From NCBI GenBank assembly GCA_018335935.1, contig JAGXRG010000026.1, forward strand, positions 186,001 through 250,000: 64,000 bases of DNA, in the 5' to 3' direction. The notes under the pieces were generated by a model, which searched no databases, was not told the origin of the DNA, and saw only the letters and a program-made list of their open reading frames with translations. This document shows, piece by piece, positions 18,722-27,560 of the stretch; the stretch's first letter is position 1, and each line of letters starts with the position of its first letter. Origin of the DNA: Chitinophagaceae bacterium. GTDB lineage: Bacteria; Bacteroidota; Bacteroidia; Chitinophagales; Chitinophagaceae. A program made the position numbers and the translations under genes.

Positions 18722-19201
18722 TTGAATCCTGTTCACATTTATACAGATGGTGCTGCAAGAGGTAATCCTGGCCCTGGAGGTTATGGAGTAGTAATGCTTT
18801 GGGGTGAAAAAAGAAAAGAAATTAGTGCAGGCTATAGATTAACTACAAACAATAGAATGGAGTTGATGGCTGTTATAGTTGCTCTTCAACATCTTTCAAA
18901 AAAAAATATACCCATAACCATTTTTACAGATAGCCAATACGTTGTTAACAGCATTGAAAAAAAATGGTTGAACAATTGGATTAAAACTAACTTCAAAGGT
19001 GGTAAAAAAAATAAAGATTTGTGGTTACAATATCATGAACTCTCTAAACACTTTGATATTAAAATGAAATGGGTAAAAGGTCATGCAGAAAATGTTTTTA
19101 ATAATCGTTGCGATGAACTAGCTACTACAGCTGCAGATGGGAAAAATTTACTTATTGATGAAGCCTACGAAATAGAAAATAAATCAACTAAATTATTATA
19201 A
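18722..19201 (+). CDS. rnhA: Ribonuclease HI
   Basis: 159 residues starting with TTG at 18722; there is no ATG in frame before the first catalytic residue. Degrades RNA in RNA-DNA hybrids. The catalytic set is complete: Asp9 in IYTDGAARGNPGPGG, Glu47 in NNRMELMA, Asp70 in FTDSQYV, His121 in KGHAENVFNN and Asp131 in RCDELA. The basic handle WIKTNFKGGKKNKDLW is present. Confidence 0.95.
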   Translation: MNPVHIYTDGAARGNPGPGGYGVVMLWGEKRKEISAGYRLTTNNRMELMAVIVALQHLSKKNIPITIFTDSQYVVNSIEKKWLNNWIKTNFKGGKKNKDLWLQYHELSKHFDIKMKWVKGHAENVFNNRCDELATTAADGKNLLIDEAYEIENKSTKLL

Positions 19202-19205
19202 AAAG

Positions 19206-20795
19206 ATGCAGCACAAAAGTAGAATGAGTTTGATGCCAGTAGTTTTTGCACTATTATTTTTAGTGGGTTTAGCTATGGGCTATGCTTTAAACAATAAAGC
19301 AGGTGGAGGTAGTATTTTTAGTAAAAACAAGAATACTACTTTACAAGAAATATCTAACCTTATTCAAGCAAAGTATGTAGATCCTATTGCAGTAGATAGT
19401 TTAAATGAATATGCTATAGAAGAAATGTTACGACATATAGATCCTCATTCAGTCTACATTCCACCAATTGACTTACAAGCTGTAAATAATGAAATGGAGG
19501 GTCAATTTGTTGGCATAGGAATAATTTATGATGTAATTGATGATACCGTTACTGTAATTAATGTATTAAAAAATGGACCAGCCCTAAAAGCTGGAATTTT
19601 AGTTGGAGATAAAATTTTAAAAGCAAATGATACTATTAACTTGGTGAACAAAAATCAACAAGCAAAAGAAATACGAAATTATTTACGTGGAAAAGAAGGT
19701 TCTAGTGTTAAAATCTATCTTAAAAGAAATCAACAATTCAAAGAAGTAAATATTACAAGAGCATCAATTCCTATTCCTTCAATAGATGTAGCTTATAAAT
19801 TAGATTCAGTAACAGGTTATATCAAAATCAACAAATTTGCTGAAAGAACTTATGAAGAGTTTATGCAAAGTTTAGAAGCTCTTCAAAAACAAAAAATGGA
19901 TAAACTCATCATTGATCTTAGAGAAAATGGTGGTGGATATATGAGTGCTGCAACTGCAATAGCAGATGAATTACTAGCTGGTGATAAACTTATTGTATAT
20001 ACACAAGGCAACAAATCTGAAAGAGCAGTATTTCAATGCAAAAAAGAGGGCTTGTTCGAGAAAGGAGAATTAATAGTTTTAATAGATGAAAACTCTGCTT
20101 CAGCCAGTGAAGTATTAACTGGTGCTTTGCAAGATTGGGATAGAGCGACTATTGTTGGTCGTCGTTCTTTTGGAAAAGGTTTAGTACAACAACAGTTTAA
20201 TTTAAGTAATGGTGGAGCTATAAGACTAACTGTTGCCCGTTATTATACTCCATTAGGAAGAAATATTCAAAAGCCCTACACTAATGGTGTTGAAGCTTAT
20301 AAAGAAGAAGTTTTACATAGATTTATAGATGGTGAATTGTCGAATCAAGAATCTAAGTCGTTAGTTGGAAAACCTGTTTATAAAACGCCTAAAGGGAAGT
20401 TAGTTTATGGTGGTGGTGGAATTATTCCAGATTATTTTATTCCAATTGATACCATTCTTATGGATACCTCAAAAAGCAATTATAAATTGATGATGGGATT
20501 TAATAAATTTATTTATCAATATTTTTTTAGCCACCAAATTGAACTAAAAAAGTATACCAATTACAAAACTTTTTATCAAACTTTTAAATTAACTCAAGAA
20601 GATTGGAGAGCAATTGAAATCAATGCTAATAAGCATAAAGGATCTGAAATATATTTATCTCCTGAGTTAAAAGTTGTACTAGAACAAAAACTAAAAGAGC
20701 ACCTAATTAAACTACTTTTCAGCACTGAGGAATATTATAAATACAAAAATCTAAATGATGCTTTTATAAAGAAGGCAACAATGTTGAATGATTAA
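19206..20795 (+). CDS. S41-family C-terminal processing peptidase
   Basis: 529 residues. N-terminal signal anchor (about 8-28), PDZ domain (about 90-175; GIGIIYDVIDDTVTVINVLKNGPALKAGI), then the S41 protease core with catalytic Ser299 in ENSASASEVL and Lys324 in RRSFGKGLVQ, the Ser/Lys dyad of the CtpA/Prc family. It faces the periplasm and trims or degrades proteins from their C-termini. A C-terminal extension of about 150 residues is typical for Bacteroidota members. Four bp after the rnhA stop; the stop overlaps the convergent GNAT gene by 4 bp. Confidence 0.93.
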   Translation: MQHKSRMSLMPVVFALLFLVGLAMGYALNNKAGGGSIFSKNKNTTLQEISNLIQAKYVDPIAVDSLNEYAIEEMLRHIDPHSVYIPPIDLQAVNNEMEGQFVGIGIIYDVIDDTVTVINVLKNGPALKAGILVGDKILKANDTINLVNKNQQAKEIRNYLRGKEGSSVKIYLKRNQQFKEVNITRASIPIPSIDVAYKLDSVTGYIKINKFAERTYEEFMQSLEALQKQKMDKLIIDLRENGGGYMSAATAIADELLAGDKLIVYTQGNKSERAVFQCKKEGLFEKGELIVLIDENSASASEVLTGALQDWDRATIVGRRSFGKGLVQQQFNLSNGGAIRLTVARYYTPLGRNIQKPYTNGVEAYKEEVLHRFIDGELSNQESKSLVGKPVYKTPKGKLVYGGGGIIPDYFIPIDTILMDTSKSNYKLMMGFNKFIYQYFFSHQIELKKYTNYKTFYQTFKLTQEDWRAIEINANKHKGSEIYLSPELKVVLEQKLKEHLIKLLFSTEEYYKYKNLNDAFIKKATMLND

Positions 20796-21343
20796 TCATT
20801 CTTTACAAGTGAGAAAATTGCACTATCTAAAAATTTGCCATTAGAAAAATAATTTTCTCTGAAATAAGCTTCTTGAACAAACCCAAGCTTTAGCAAAATT
20901 TGTCTTGATGCTTCATTTACTGGATTAATATTAGCCTCTATTGAATGTAAATTAAGTTGATTGAACCCAAAATGAATTACGCTTTTTAAAGATTCAAGCA
21001 TAATCCCTTTTCTGTGAAAAGTAGGATTTAAAATATAACCTATCTCTGCTCTAAAATTTGGTTTATCCATTTTCCAAAAACCAATAGTACCAATAAGTTT
21101 ATGATCTTCTTTTAAACATATTGCCCAAGTAACTCCATCTTTTTTTTCATAAACTTCATCTATCACTTTAATTAAATTCAAAGCATCATCATACGAAGTT
21201 GCAATAGGTCGATCAATATATTTCATCGCAGATTCATTTGATCTAATGACAAATAAATCTGCGACGTCTTCTTTTACAATTCTTCGTAAATAAAGTCTTT
21301 CTGTTATTAATTCAGGAAAGTAACTAAAATCGTAAAGTGGCAT
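20792..21343 (-). CDS. GNAT-family acetyltransferase (RimJ/RimL-like)
   Basis: 183 residues, Acetyltransf_3 type. Opens with ITERLYLRRIVKEDV, the acetyl-CoA core is AEIGYILNPTFHRKGIMLESL (RxxGxG/A-like loop), and it ends with EASRQILLKLGFVQEAYFRENYF. RimJ/RimL relatives acetylate protein N-termini or small amines; the substrate here is unknown. It follows the nucleotidyltransferase gene by 5 bp and is probably the last gene of that operon, so an amino-sugar link is possible but unsupported by sequence. Confidence 0.85.
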   Translation of the reverse strand: MPLYDFSYFPELITERLYLRRIVKEDVADLFVIRSNESAMKYIDRPIATSYDDALNLIKVIDEVYEKKDGVTWAICLKEDHKLIGTIGFWKMDKPNFRAEIGYILNPTFHRKGIMLESLKSVIHFGFNQLNLHSIEANINPVNEASRQILLKLGFVQEAYFRENYFSNGKFLDSAIFSLVKND

Positions 21344-21348
21344 AAAAA

Positions 21349-22089
21349 TTATTTAAACATGGTTTCAGCAATAACAATACTTTCTGGTTTGCCAACATCA
21401 ATTAATTTATCTTTTGAATGGTTATAAGCCAATATTGTATTAGCTTTCAACAAATCTAAATACACATCTACCAGTGAAAATTTTCCAGTTTGGTTAATTA
21501 GTGATATTAATTTTGATTGCATAATTTGTATTCCACTAAATGCTAAAGGTTGATGTTTTGCCTCGTCAAATTGCTCTACTCCTCTTACTTGTTTAGTGGT
21601 ATTATTCATCCAACCACAAAGTTTTTGCTGTGTGTTAAATAAAAAATATCTCGAAGTGTTTCGTTCTGTAACTGCTAGTGTTGCTAGAACGTTTTTAGTT
21701 ATATGGAATAACAACATTTTGTTGATATCTAAATTAGTGAGCATATCAACATTCATCACCAGAATATTTTCATAACCCTTAAAAAAATGCTCAGCTTTTT
21801 TTAAACCGCCACCAGTTTCTAATACTTCTTCTGTTTCGTCGCTAATGAAAACTTCGCTGCCCCAACCCTTGTTTTCATTAATTATATTGATGATTTGTTG
21901 AGGGAAATGATGAACATTTACAACTACTTTTCTAATATTAAATTGTTGTAGATATTCAATATTGTGTTGTAACAAAGTTTTTCCATTCACCATTGCCAAT
22001 GCCTTAGGATGCTTATCAGTAAAAGGTTTTAATCTTGTTCCTAATCCTGCTGCAAAAAGCATGGCTATCATTTCCTTTTCTTGTTTCAT
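21349..22089 (-). CDS. Sugar-1-phosphate nucleotidyltransferase (MurU-like)
   Basis: 246 residues, NTP_transferase fold. The nucleotide-binding signature is LFAAGLGTRLKPFTDKHPKALA (residues 12-33), followed by GKTLLQHNIEYL, VMNVDMLTNLD (metal-binding Asp) and DVGKPES near the end. It is short, lacks the left-handed helix acyltransferase of GlmU, and is closest in shape to MurU, the MurNAc-1-phosphate uridylyltransferase of peptidoglycan recycling, or to mannose-1-phosphate guanylyltransferases. It starts 5 bp after an AmgK-like kinase gene, exactly the partnership known for AmgK-MurU. I infer MurU-like activity from both points. Confidence 0.8.
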   Translation of the reverse strand: MKQEKEMIAMLFAAGLGTRLKPFTDKHPKALAMVNGKTLLQHNIEYLQQFNIRKVVVNVHHFPQQIINIINENKGWGSEVFISDETEEVLETGGGLKKAEHFFKGYENILVMNVDMLTNLDINKMLLFHITKNVLATLAVTERNTSRYFLFNTQQKLCGWMNNTTKQVRGVEQFDEAKHQPLAFSGIQIMQSKLISLINQTGKFSLVDVYLDLLKANTILAYNHSKDKLIDVGKPESIVIAETMFK

Positions 22090-22094
22090 GTAAA

Positions 22095-23534
22095 TTATTT
22101 AACCCAATTTTCTTGGTTAAGATGCTTAAGTTCTACTTTTAATTTATACTTATTTTTTAAATGTCTTGCTGTTTGTTCAGCAGCATAAACACTTCTGTGC
22201 TGACCACCAGTACAACCAAAATTAATTTGCAAATGTTCAAAGCCTCTATTCAAATAATCTTCGACATTAATATCAATTAAATCCCACACACTATTTAAGT
22301 ATCTGTTCATTAGCGTTTCTTGTTCAAGATAATCCATTACTGGTTTATCTTTTCCAGTCAACTTTTTATACTCATCTTTTCTGCCAGGGTTTAAAATGCC
22401 TCGCATATCAAACATAAAGCCTCCTCCATTTCCAGAATCATCTTTTGGTAACCCTTTTTTATAACTAAAACTATTGATTTCAATTTTTAGCTTTGTTGAT
22501 TCATTTGCTTTTGTTGGGGTAAACTTTTTTATGGTAAGATTTGAGGTAACAAACTGTAATATTTTATCAAACTCTGGTGTATTTAAACCCAGATTTTTGT
22601 TTTCAATAAAATATTTAAGATTTTGTAAAGCCAAAGGAATACTAGCCAAAAAATGAGCTTTTCTTTCGAACAAACCTCTAAAACCATAAGCCCCTAACAC
22701 TTGCAATAACCTAATTAATACATAACCATAATATCGGTTGATGAATGTTGATTTATTAACTGAAGATTGCAGCAGTTGTTCTAATTCTTGGATATAATAA
22801 TCTAACAATTTTTCTTTCCATTCATTACTTAATTCGGCCTTTGCCTGCCATAATAAACTTGCTACATCATATTGTAAAGCACCTTTCATTCCACCTTGAT
22901 AATCAATAAAATAAACTTCGTTATTATTTACTAAAATATTTCTACTTTGAAAATCTCTGAACATGAAATTTTTATATTCTGCATGATCTAAATAATCAGC
23001 TAAAATTTCAAATTCCTTCAGTAACAATTGTTTATCGTATGGGAATTGAAGTGTATCTAAAAAATAATATTTAAAATACAACAAATCGGCAAGTATGGCT
23101 TCTTTTCCAAATTCTTTTGCTGTAATACATTGGTTATAATCAAAATTTTTATCTCCTTTAATTTGTAATGCTACCAAATGCTTTAAACTCTTTTTATACA
23201 AATCAAAAACAGAGTCAGCATGTCCTTGATTTTCTATATAACTCAATAAACTTTCAGCTCCAACATATTCTTGTAAATAAGCTGTATGGTCTTCGTTAAT
23301 TTCAAGTATTTTAGGTGTATTTAATTGTTGCTTTGCAAAATGATGACTACAATAAATAAAAGCTTTATTCTCTTTAATATTTAAACTAAAAGTGCCAATC
23401 ACTTTTTCATCTTCACTTGAAATAATGTAATAATTTCTGTCGCTGCCACTTTGAGGAATTTTAGTAATACTATCTGGATACTTGCCTTTATACTTAAAAT
23501 ACAAATCGTTTAAAATAGAAATATGTTCTTGCAT
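22095..23534 (-). CDS. AmgK-like phosphotransferase fused to a RapZ C-terminal domain
   Basis: 479 residues, two domains. Residues 1-310: aminoglycoside-phosphotransferase fold, with the catalytic loop FRDFQSRNIL (Asp194, Asn199), metal-binding Asp211 in FIDYQGGMKGALQYDVASLL. The RDF...DFQ...YDxxSLL pattern matches AmgK, the anomeric MurNAc/GlcNAc kinase, rather than antibiotic kinases. Residues 345-479: the RapZ/YvcJ C-terminal domain, with FMFDMRGILNPGR, KLTGKDKPV, NFGCTGGQHRSVYAAE (439-453) but not the N-terminal P-loop of RapZ. In E. coli this domain binds glucosamine-6-phosphate. Followed by the MurU-like gene. Confidence 0.85.
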   Translation of the reverse strand: MQEHISILNDLYFKYKGKYPDSITKIPQSGSDRNYYIISSEDEKVIGTFSLNIKENKAFIYCSHHFAKQQLNTPKILEINEDHTAYLQEYVGAESLLSYIENQGHADSVFDLYKKSLKHLVALQIKGDKNFDYNQCITAKEFGKEAILADLLYFKYYFLDTLQFPYDKQLLLKEFEILADYLDHAEYKNFMFRDFQSRNILVNNNEVYFIDYQGGMKGALQYDVASLLWQAKAELSNEWKEKLLDYYIQELEQLLQSSVNKSTFINRYYGYVLIRLLQVLGAYGFRGLFERKAHFLASIPLALQNLKYFIENKNLGLNTPEFDKILQFVTSNLTIKKFTPTKANESTKLKIEINSFSYKKGLPKDDSGNGGGFMFDMRGILNPGRKDEYKKLTGKDKPVMDYLEQETLMNRYLNSVWDLIDINVEDYLNRGFEHLQINFGCTGGQHRSVYAAEQTARHLKNKYKLKVELKHLNQENWVK

Positions 23535-23716
23535 GGTTCAACGAAAATAATCAACAAGTTTTAATTTCATCATCTTGCTTTTTTAGTTAAATCAGAAAAG
23601 AATAGGAAAAACTAAAATCCTTTGATGCTACAAAAGCAATTTGCCTTAATTTCACGGCCTGAAATAATTAATACAAAAAGCTTGAATGATTAAGCTTTCA
23701 AAAACAGCAAAAGCAT

Positions 23717-25339
23717 ATGGCAGAAGTGATTTTAATGCCCAGATTAAGTGATACCATGACAGAAGGTGTTATTGCAGAATGGCATAAAAATGTAGGTGAT
23801 ACCGTAAAAAAAGGTGATGTTTTAGCAGATATTGAAACTGACAAAGCCACTATGGAATTAGAAAGTTACCAAAATGGTACTTTATTGCATATTGGAACTA
23901 TTAAAGGTGGTAAACTTCAAGTAAATGATTTATTAGCCATTATTGGAAATAAAGGTGAAGACATTTCTGAACTTATTAAAGTAAAAGGAACTGCTGAGGT
24001 TGACACAGTTAAAGAAACACCTAAAGTTGATAATTCAAATGTTACATCAAAAAATGTTTCACTGGATATTAGTGCCATGGAAGAAGTGGTATTAATGCCA
24101 AGATTAAGTGATACCATGACAGAAGGTGTTATTGCTAGTTGGGTTAAATCAGTTGGTGATTCTGTAAAAAAAGGAGATGTACTTGCTGAAATTGAAACTG
24201 ATAAAGCTACTATGGAGCTTGAGAGCTATAAAGATGGGGTTCTTTTATATCAAGGAGCTCAAGCTGGAGAAAAAATTCAAGTGAACGATTTACTTTGCAT
24301 TATTGGCAAAGCCGATTTAAATATTGAGCCTATTATTGCTGCATCAAAAAATGGTTCAGCTACATCAGCGACTAATGAAACAGCACAACCAAACCAAACT
24401 GTAGCAAGTTCAGCTAAAGAAACTACAAGTCCAACTCCAACAATTCAAGAAGTAGTTGTTAATACAGGTAGAATTTTTGTTTCTCCTTTAGCTAAAAAAT
24501 TAGCTGAAGAAAAAGGTATAGATTTAAAATATGTTAAGGGAAGTGGAGATAATGGAAGAATAGTTAAAGCTGATATTGATAGTTATAAAGGAGAAAAAGT
24601 CAGTGCTTCAGTGAGTCAGGATTCAACAATCACCAATCAACCATTCAATCCATCAACTAATTCCTATACTGATGTTCCTGTAAGCCAGATGAGAAAAGTA
24701 ATAGCAAAACGCTTAAGTGAAAGTTTATTTACTGCTCCTCATTTTTATTTAACCATGAGTGTAGATATGGATGAGGCTGTTAATGCAAGAAAAAAACTAA
24801 ACGAAGATGCTGATGTAAAAATCAGTTTTAACGATATGGTTATAAAAGCTACTGCTATGGCTTTAAGAAAACATCCCAAAGTAAATAGTAGTTGGTTGGG
24901 AGATGTTATCAGACAAAATAATCACATTAATATTGGTGTAGCAGTTGCAGTAGAAGAGGGATTATTAGTTCCTGTAGTTAAGCATGCAGATCATTTAAGT
25001 TTTAGCCAAATAGGTACTCAGGTTAAAGATTATGCACAAAAAGCTAAAGATAAAAAATTACAACCAAACGATTGGGAAGGCAACACTTTTACCATTAGTA
25101 ATTTAGGTATGTTTGGAATAGAAGAATTTACTGCCATCATCAATCCTCCTGATAGTTGTATTTTAGCAGTTGGAGGTATTAGTCAAGTTCCAGTAGTTAA
25201 AAATGGCAATATAGTTATAGGCAATGTTATGAAACTTACTTTAAGTTGCGATCATAGAGTAGTTGATGGAGCCACTGGTGCATCTTTTTTACAAACTTTA
25301 AAAAGCTATTTAGAGCAGCCTTTAAAGATGCTAGCATAA
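23717..25339 (+). CDS. Dihydrolipoamide acetyltransferase (E2) of a 2-oxoacid dehydrogenase complex, probably pyruvate
   Basis: 540 residues. Two lipoyl domains (1-80 and 121-200) with lipoylated Lys43 and Lys163 in ETDKATMELES, a Pro/Thr-rich linker, the E1/E3-binding domain (about 255-290; VSPLAKKLAEEKGIDL), then the catalytic acyltransferase domain with His513 and Asp517 in CDHRVVDGATGASF. It transfers acetyl groups to CoA and forms the complex core. E1 and E3 genes are not adjacent. The leader holds an AAAGCTT/AAGCTTT stem-loop (23677-23698). The two lipoyl domains begin with nearly identical DNA. Confidence 0.95.
   Translation: MAEVILMPRLSDTMTEGVIAEWHKNVGDTVKKGDVLADIETDKATMELESYQNGTLLHIGTIKGGKLQVNDLLAIIGNKGEDISELIKVKGTAEVDTVKETPKVDNSNVTSKNVSLDISAMEEVVLMPRLSDTMTEGVIASWVKSVGDSVKKGDVLAEIETDKATMELESYKDGVLLYQGAQAGEKIQVNDLLCIIGKADLNIEPIIAASKNGSATSATNETAQPNQTVASSAKETTSPTPTIQEVVVNTGRIFVSPLAKKLAEEKGIDLKYVKGSGDNGRIVKADIDSYKGEKVSASVSQDSTITNQPFNPSTNSYTDVPVSQMRKVIAKRLSESLFTAPHFYLTMSVDMDEAVNARKKLNEDADVKISFNDMVIKATAMALRKHPKVNSSWLGDVIRQNNHINIGVAVAVEEGLLVPVVKHADHLSFSQIGTQVKDYAQKAKDKKLQPNDWEGNTFTISNLGMFGIEEFTAIINPPDSCILAVGGISQVPVVKNGNIVIGNVMKLTLSCDHRVVDGATGASFLQTLKSYLEQPLKMLA
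23732..24135 (+). repeat. Near-identical direct repeat inside the two lipoyl domains
   Basis: Bases 23732-23775 and 24092-24135 match at 43 of 44 positions, exactly 360 bp (120 codons) apart. The rest of each lipoyl domain is similar but more diverged, with several synonymous changes. Confidence 0.85.
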
Positions 25340-25363
25340 CATTTTCACATACAAATTCATTAC

Positions 25364-25392
25364 AAAGCCACAAAAAAAATTGTGGCTTTTTT
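25364..25392 (+). terminator. Intrinsic terminator after the E2 gene
   Basis: AAAGCCACAA (25364-25373) pairs with TTGTGGCTTT (25380-25389) around an A6 loop, followed by more T residues. 25 bp after the stop codon. Confidence 0.9.
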
Positions 25393-25514
25393 ATTTCTAT
25401 TATTATCCTCATTTGTTATTAACTCAAAAAAAACTTAATTTTTTGCACATCTAATAACAAAAACACAATATAAAACGTTCTAATAGAGTATAGTTGATCT
25501 GTAAACCCTTGTTT

Positions 25515-27560
25515 ATGAAAAAACAAATTCTTATTTTATTGTCAATAGCTTGCATTTCAAACTCTTATGCACAAAGTTATACAATAAAAGGTAGTTTAAC
25601 CCCTACTAAAAACAGTGGAATAACCATTTTACCCAACTCTTCTATTGTTGATCCTAACGAAAAAACTACAAATTTTGTTGAGAGAAAAACTCCTCAAAGA
25701 GTCTATAAAACTTCTCTGCAACCACAATTAATAACAATTGGACCCGGAACAGTTGTTCTTCCAGTTAAAGAGTACAATAGTTATTCAAAGGAAACTATAA
25801 CCTATAGACCTAATTATGAACTTAAAGCAAATACCTTTAATGATAAGTTAACACAACCACCTATTGTAAAAAAAGAAGAGCAAGTAAATCCGCCTAACAA
25901 TAATAGTTTAAGACCATTAACAGAGCCAACAAAATTATTGGTCACTGAAAACCCGTTGACAGACAATATAGACTTTAGAAGTCTTACTGATGTAACTACG
26001 CCTTTGAATAATGCCTCAACCGAACTAACAAGTTTAGAGCCATTGACTGCTTACACACCAAACTTTAAAGAAAAGGAAACCATTGACCCTGCTTTAATTA
26101 AACAACCAGAACTAACTGCTTTAACTAATGGAACAGAAAAAAAAGTTTTAGGTAGAACATTACCTGAATTAGCACCTATTGAAGCTGGTACTAAAACTGT
26201 TCAAAAGAATTCAGAATTAATTTTACCTGAACTTGCTCCTATTGAAGGAGGAATTTCAAATCAAAAAACTTCTACTGGCATTCCAGAATTAGCACCCATT
26301 GAAACAGAACAAAGTCAAAGAAGTTCAAGTGGTTCAAAAGGCTTAACCATTCCAACAGGTGTTAAATTGAGTTCAGAAAAAGGCTCTTCATATATTTTTA
26401 AACCGATTACTATAGTTGAACAAAAACAAAATACTAGTTCAACAACAGATTATGTACCTTATAGAAATAAGCCATCAGCAGGTGGAGGTTTTGTGTTGCC
26501 CGAATTAGCTCCTATTGAAAAAGAAAGTGCAGCAAAAGATAATGTAATACCTGCTTTAGCTCCCATAGAGAAAATGGAGGCTGCAAAAGAGATCGCTATT
26601 CCAGAATTAGCTCCTTTACCTAAAGAGAATAATAATTTTGAAGCAGGAATTCCATCATTAGCACCATTAAGTGGTGAGCATTACCAACAACCGGTTAAAA
26701 CAAATGCTTCCAAAAAGAATGCTCCTTGCGTTCATGTTCATGCACCAGATTGCCCATGTTATCATGCTCCAACTGTAACTAAAACTACTCCTAAGAAAAA
26801 GTACACTTCATCAAAAAAGAAAACTACTAGTAGTCCTAAAGTAATATATGTATATAGAGATGCTCCAAAACCTGTTCAAACTACAGAGAGAATTGTTTAC
26901 GTTCCACAAGAACATTATGTAGAAACCAAACAAGAAGAACAAGAACAAAAACAAGAAAAAATATTGTATAGAGATTATACGAATGCTTACAACAAACAAA
27001 CACAACAAAACTCAAAACCAGTTGTAACTACAAAACCTGGAAATTTACAAGAAGCTCAGAAATATTATAACCCTAGTAACTATGCACAAGGGTTAACAGC
27101 TGGACCTACTTCTGGAGATTATCCAATGACTAGTAGTAATGTAGATGCCAATATGAGATATACTTTTCATGTAGGTGAAAGAGGAAAATATGGAGTGAGT
27201 GTATATAATGATGTATGTTATATTATGTTATCTCAAAATGGAAAAGTAATTGAATATCGTTCATCTGCTGATCCACAATATGGGAAACCTAAATTAAACT
27301 TTTTTGGAGCTCCAACAAATGTTGCAGGAATACCCATTGAATATAATTACAATAGAAGTGTAAGTAAAATTGGAAATGTAAAGTTTGAATACGATTTTGA
27401 AGGTTTCTTTAAAAAGGTAGGTCCATCAAATGTATTATATACCTCGAAATCTAGCATTTCAAATGTTGATAATATTTATATAAGATATGATGGCTCTGGT
27501 AATGTGGCAAGTGTTGACCCTAATATTGGGTTAGTGCAATTGAATAATCCTATAAACTAA
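25515..27560 (+). CDS. Exported repeat protein with PELAPIE motifs, unknown function
   Basis: 681 residues from the ATG at 25515 (an in-frame TTG 21 bases earlier is less likely). Signal peptide 1-20 (SNSYAQ). A long low-complexity region carries seven copies of PELAPIE or variants at 217-223, 238-244, 257-263, 329-335, 346-352, 363-369 and 380-386. Next comes a Cys/His cluster CVHVHAPDCPCYH (405-417) that could bind metal, a Lys/Thr/Ser-rich basic stretch (423-445) and a Gln/Glu tract. The C-terminal domain (about 545-681) begins MRYTFHVGERGKYGVSVYND and looks globular and beta-rich. I recognise no family. The stop overlaps convergent map by 4 bp. Confidence 0.75.
   Translation: MKKQILILLSIACISNSYAQSYTIKGSLTPTKNSGITILPNSSIVDPNEKTTNFVERKTPQRVYKTSLQPQLITIGPGTVVLPVKEYNSYSKETITYRPNYELKANTFNDKLTQPPIVKKEEQVNPPNNNSLRPLTEPTKLLVTENPLTDNIDFRSLTDVTTPLNNASTELTSLEPLTAYTPNFKEKETIDPALIKQPELTALTNGTEKKVLGRTLPELAPIEAGTKTVQKNSELILPELAPIEGGISNQKTSTGIPELAPIETEQSQRSSSGSKGLTIPTGVKLSSEKGSSYIFKPITIVEQKQNTSSTTDYVPYRNKPSAGGGFVLPELAPIEKESAAKDNVIPALAPIEKMEAAKEIAIPELAPLPKENNNFEAGIPSLAPLSGEHYQQPVKTNASKKNAPCVHVHAPDCPCYHAPTVTKTTPKKKYTSSKKKTTSSPKVIYVYRDAPKPVQTTERIVYVPQEHYVETKQEEQEQKQEKILYRDYTNAYNKQTQQNSKPVVTTKPGNLQEAQKYYNPSNYAQGLTAGPTSGDYPMTSSNVDANMRYTFHVGERGKYGVSVYNDVCYIMLSQNGKVIEYRSSADPQYGKPKLNFFGAPTNVAGIPIEYNYNRSVSKIGNVKFEYDFEGFFKKVGPSNVLYTSKSSISNVDNIYIRYDGSGNVASVDPNIGLVQLNNPIN

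Noticed and set aside
20792-21343. Assigning the GNAT as a glucosamine N-acetyltransferase of the recycling unit
   Set aside because: Its motifs are RimJ/RimL-like and nothing in the sequence indicates a sugar substrate; only operon position suggests it.
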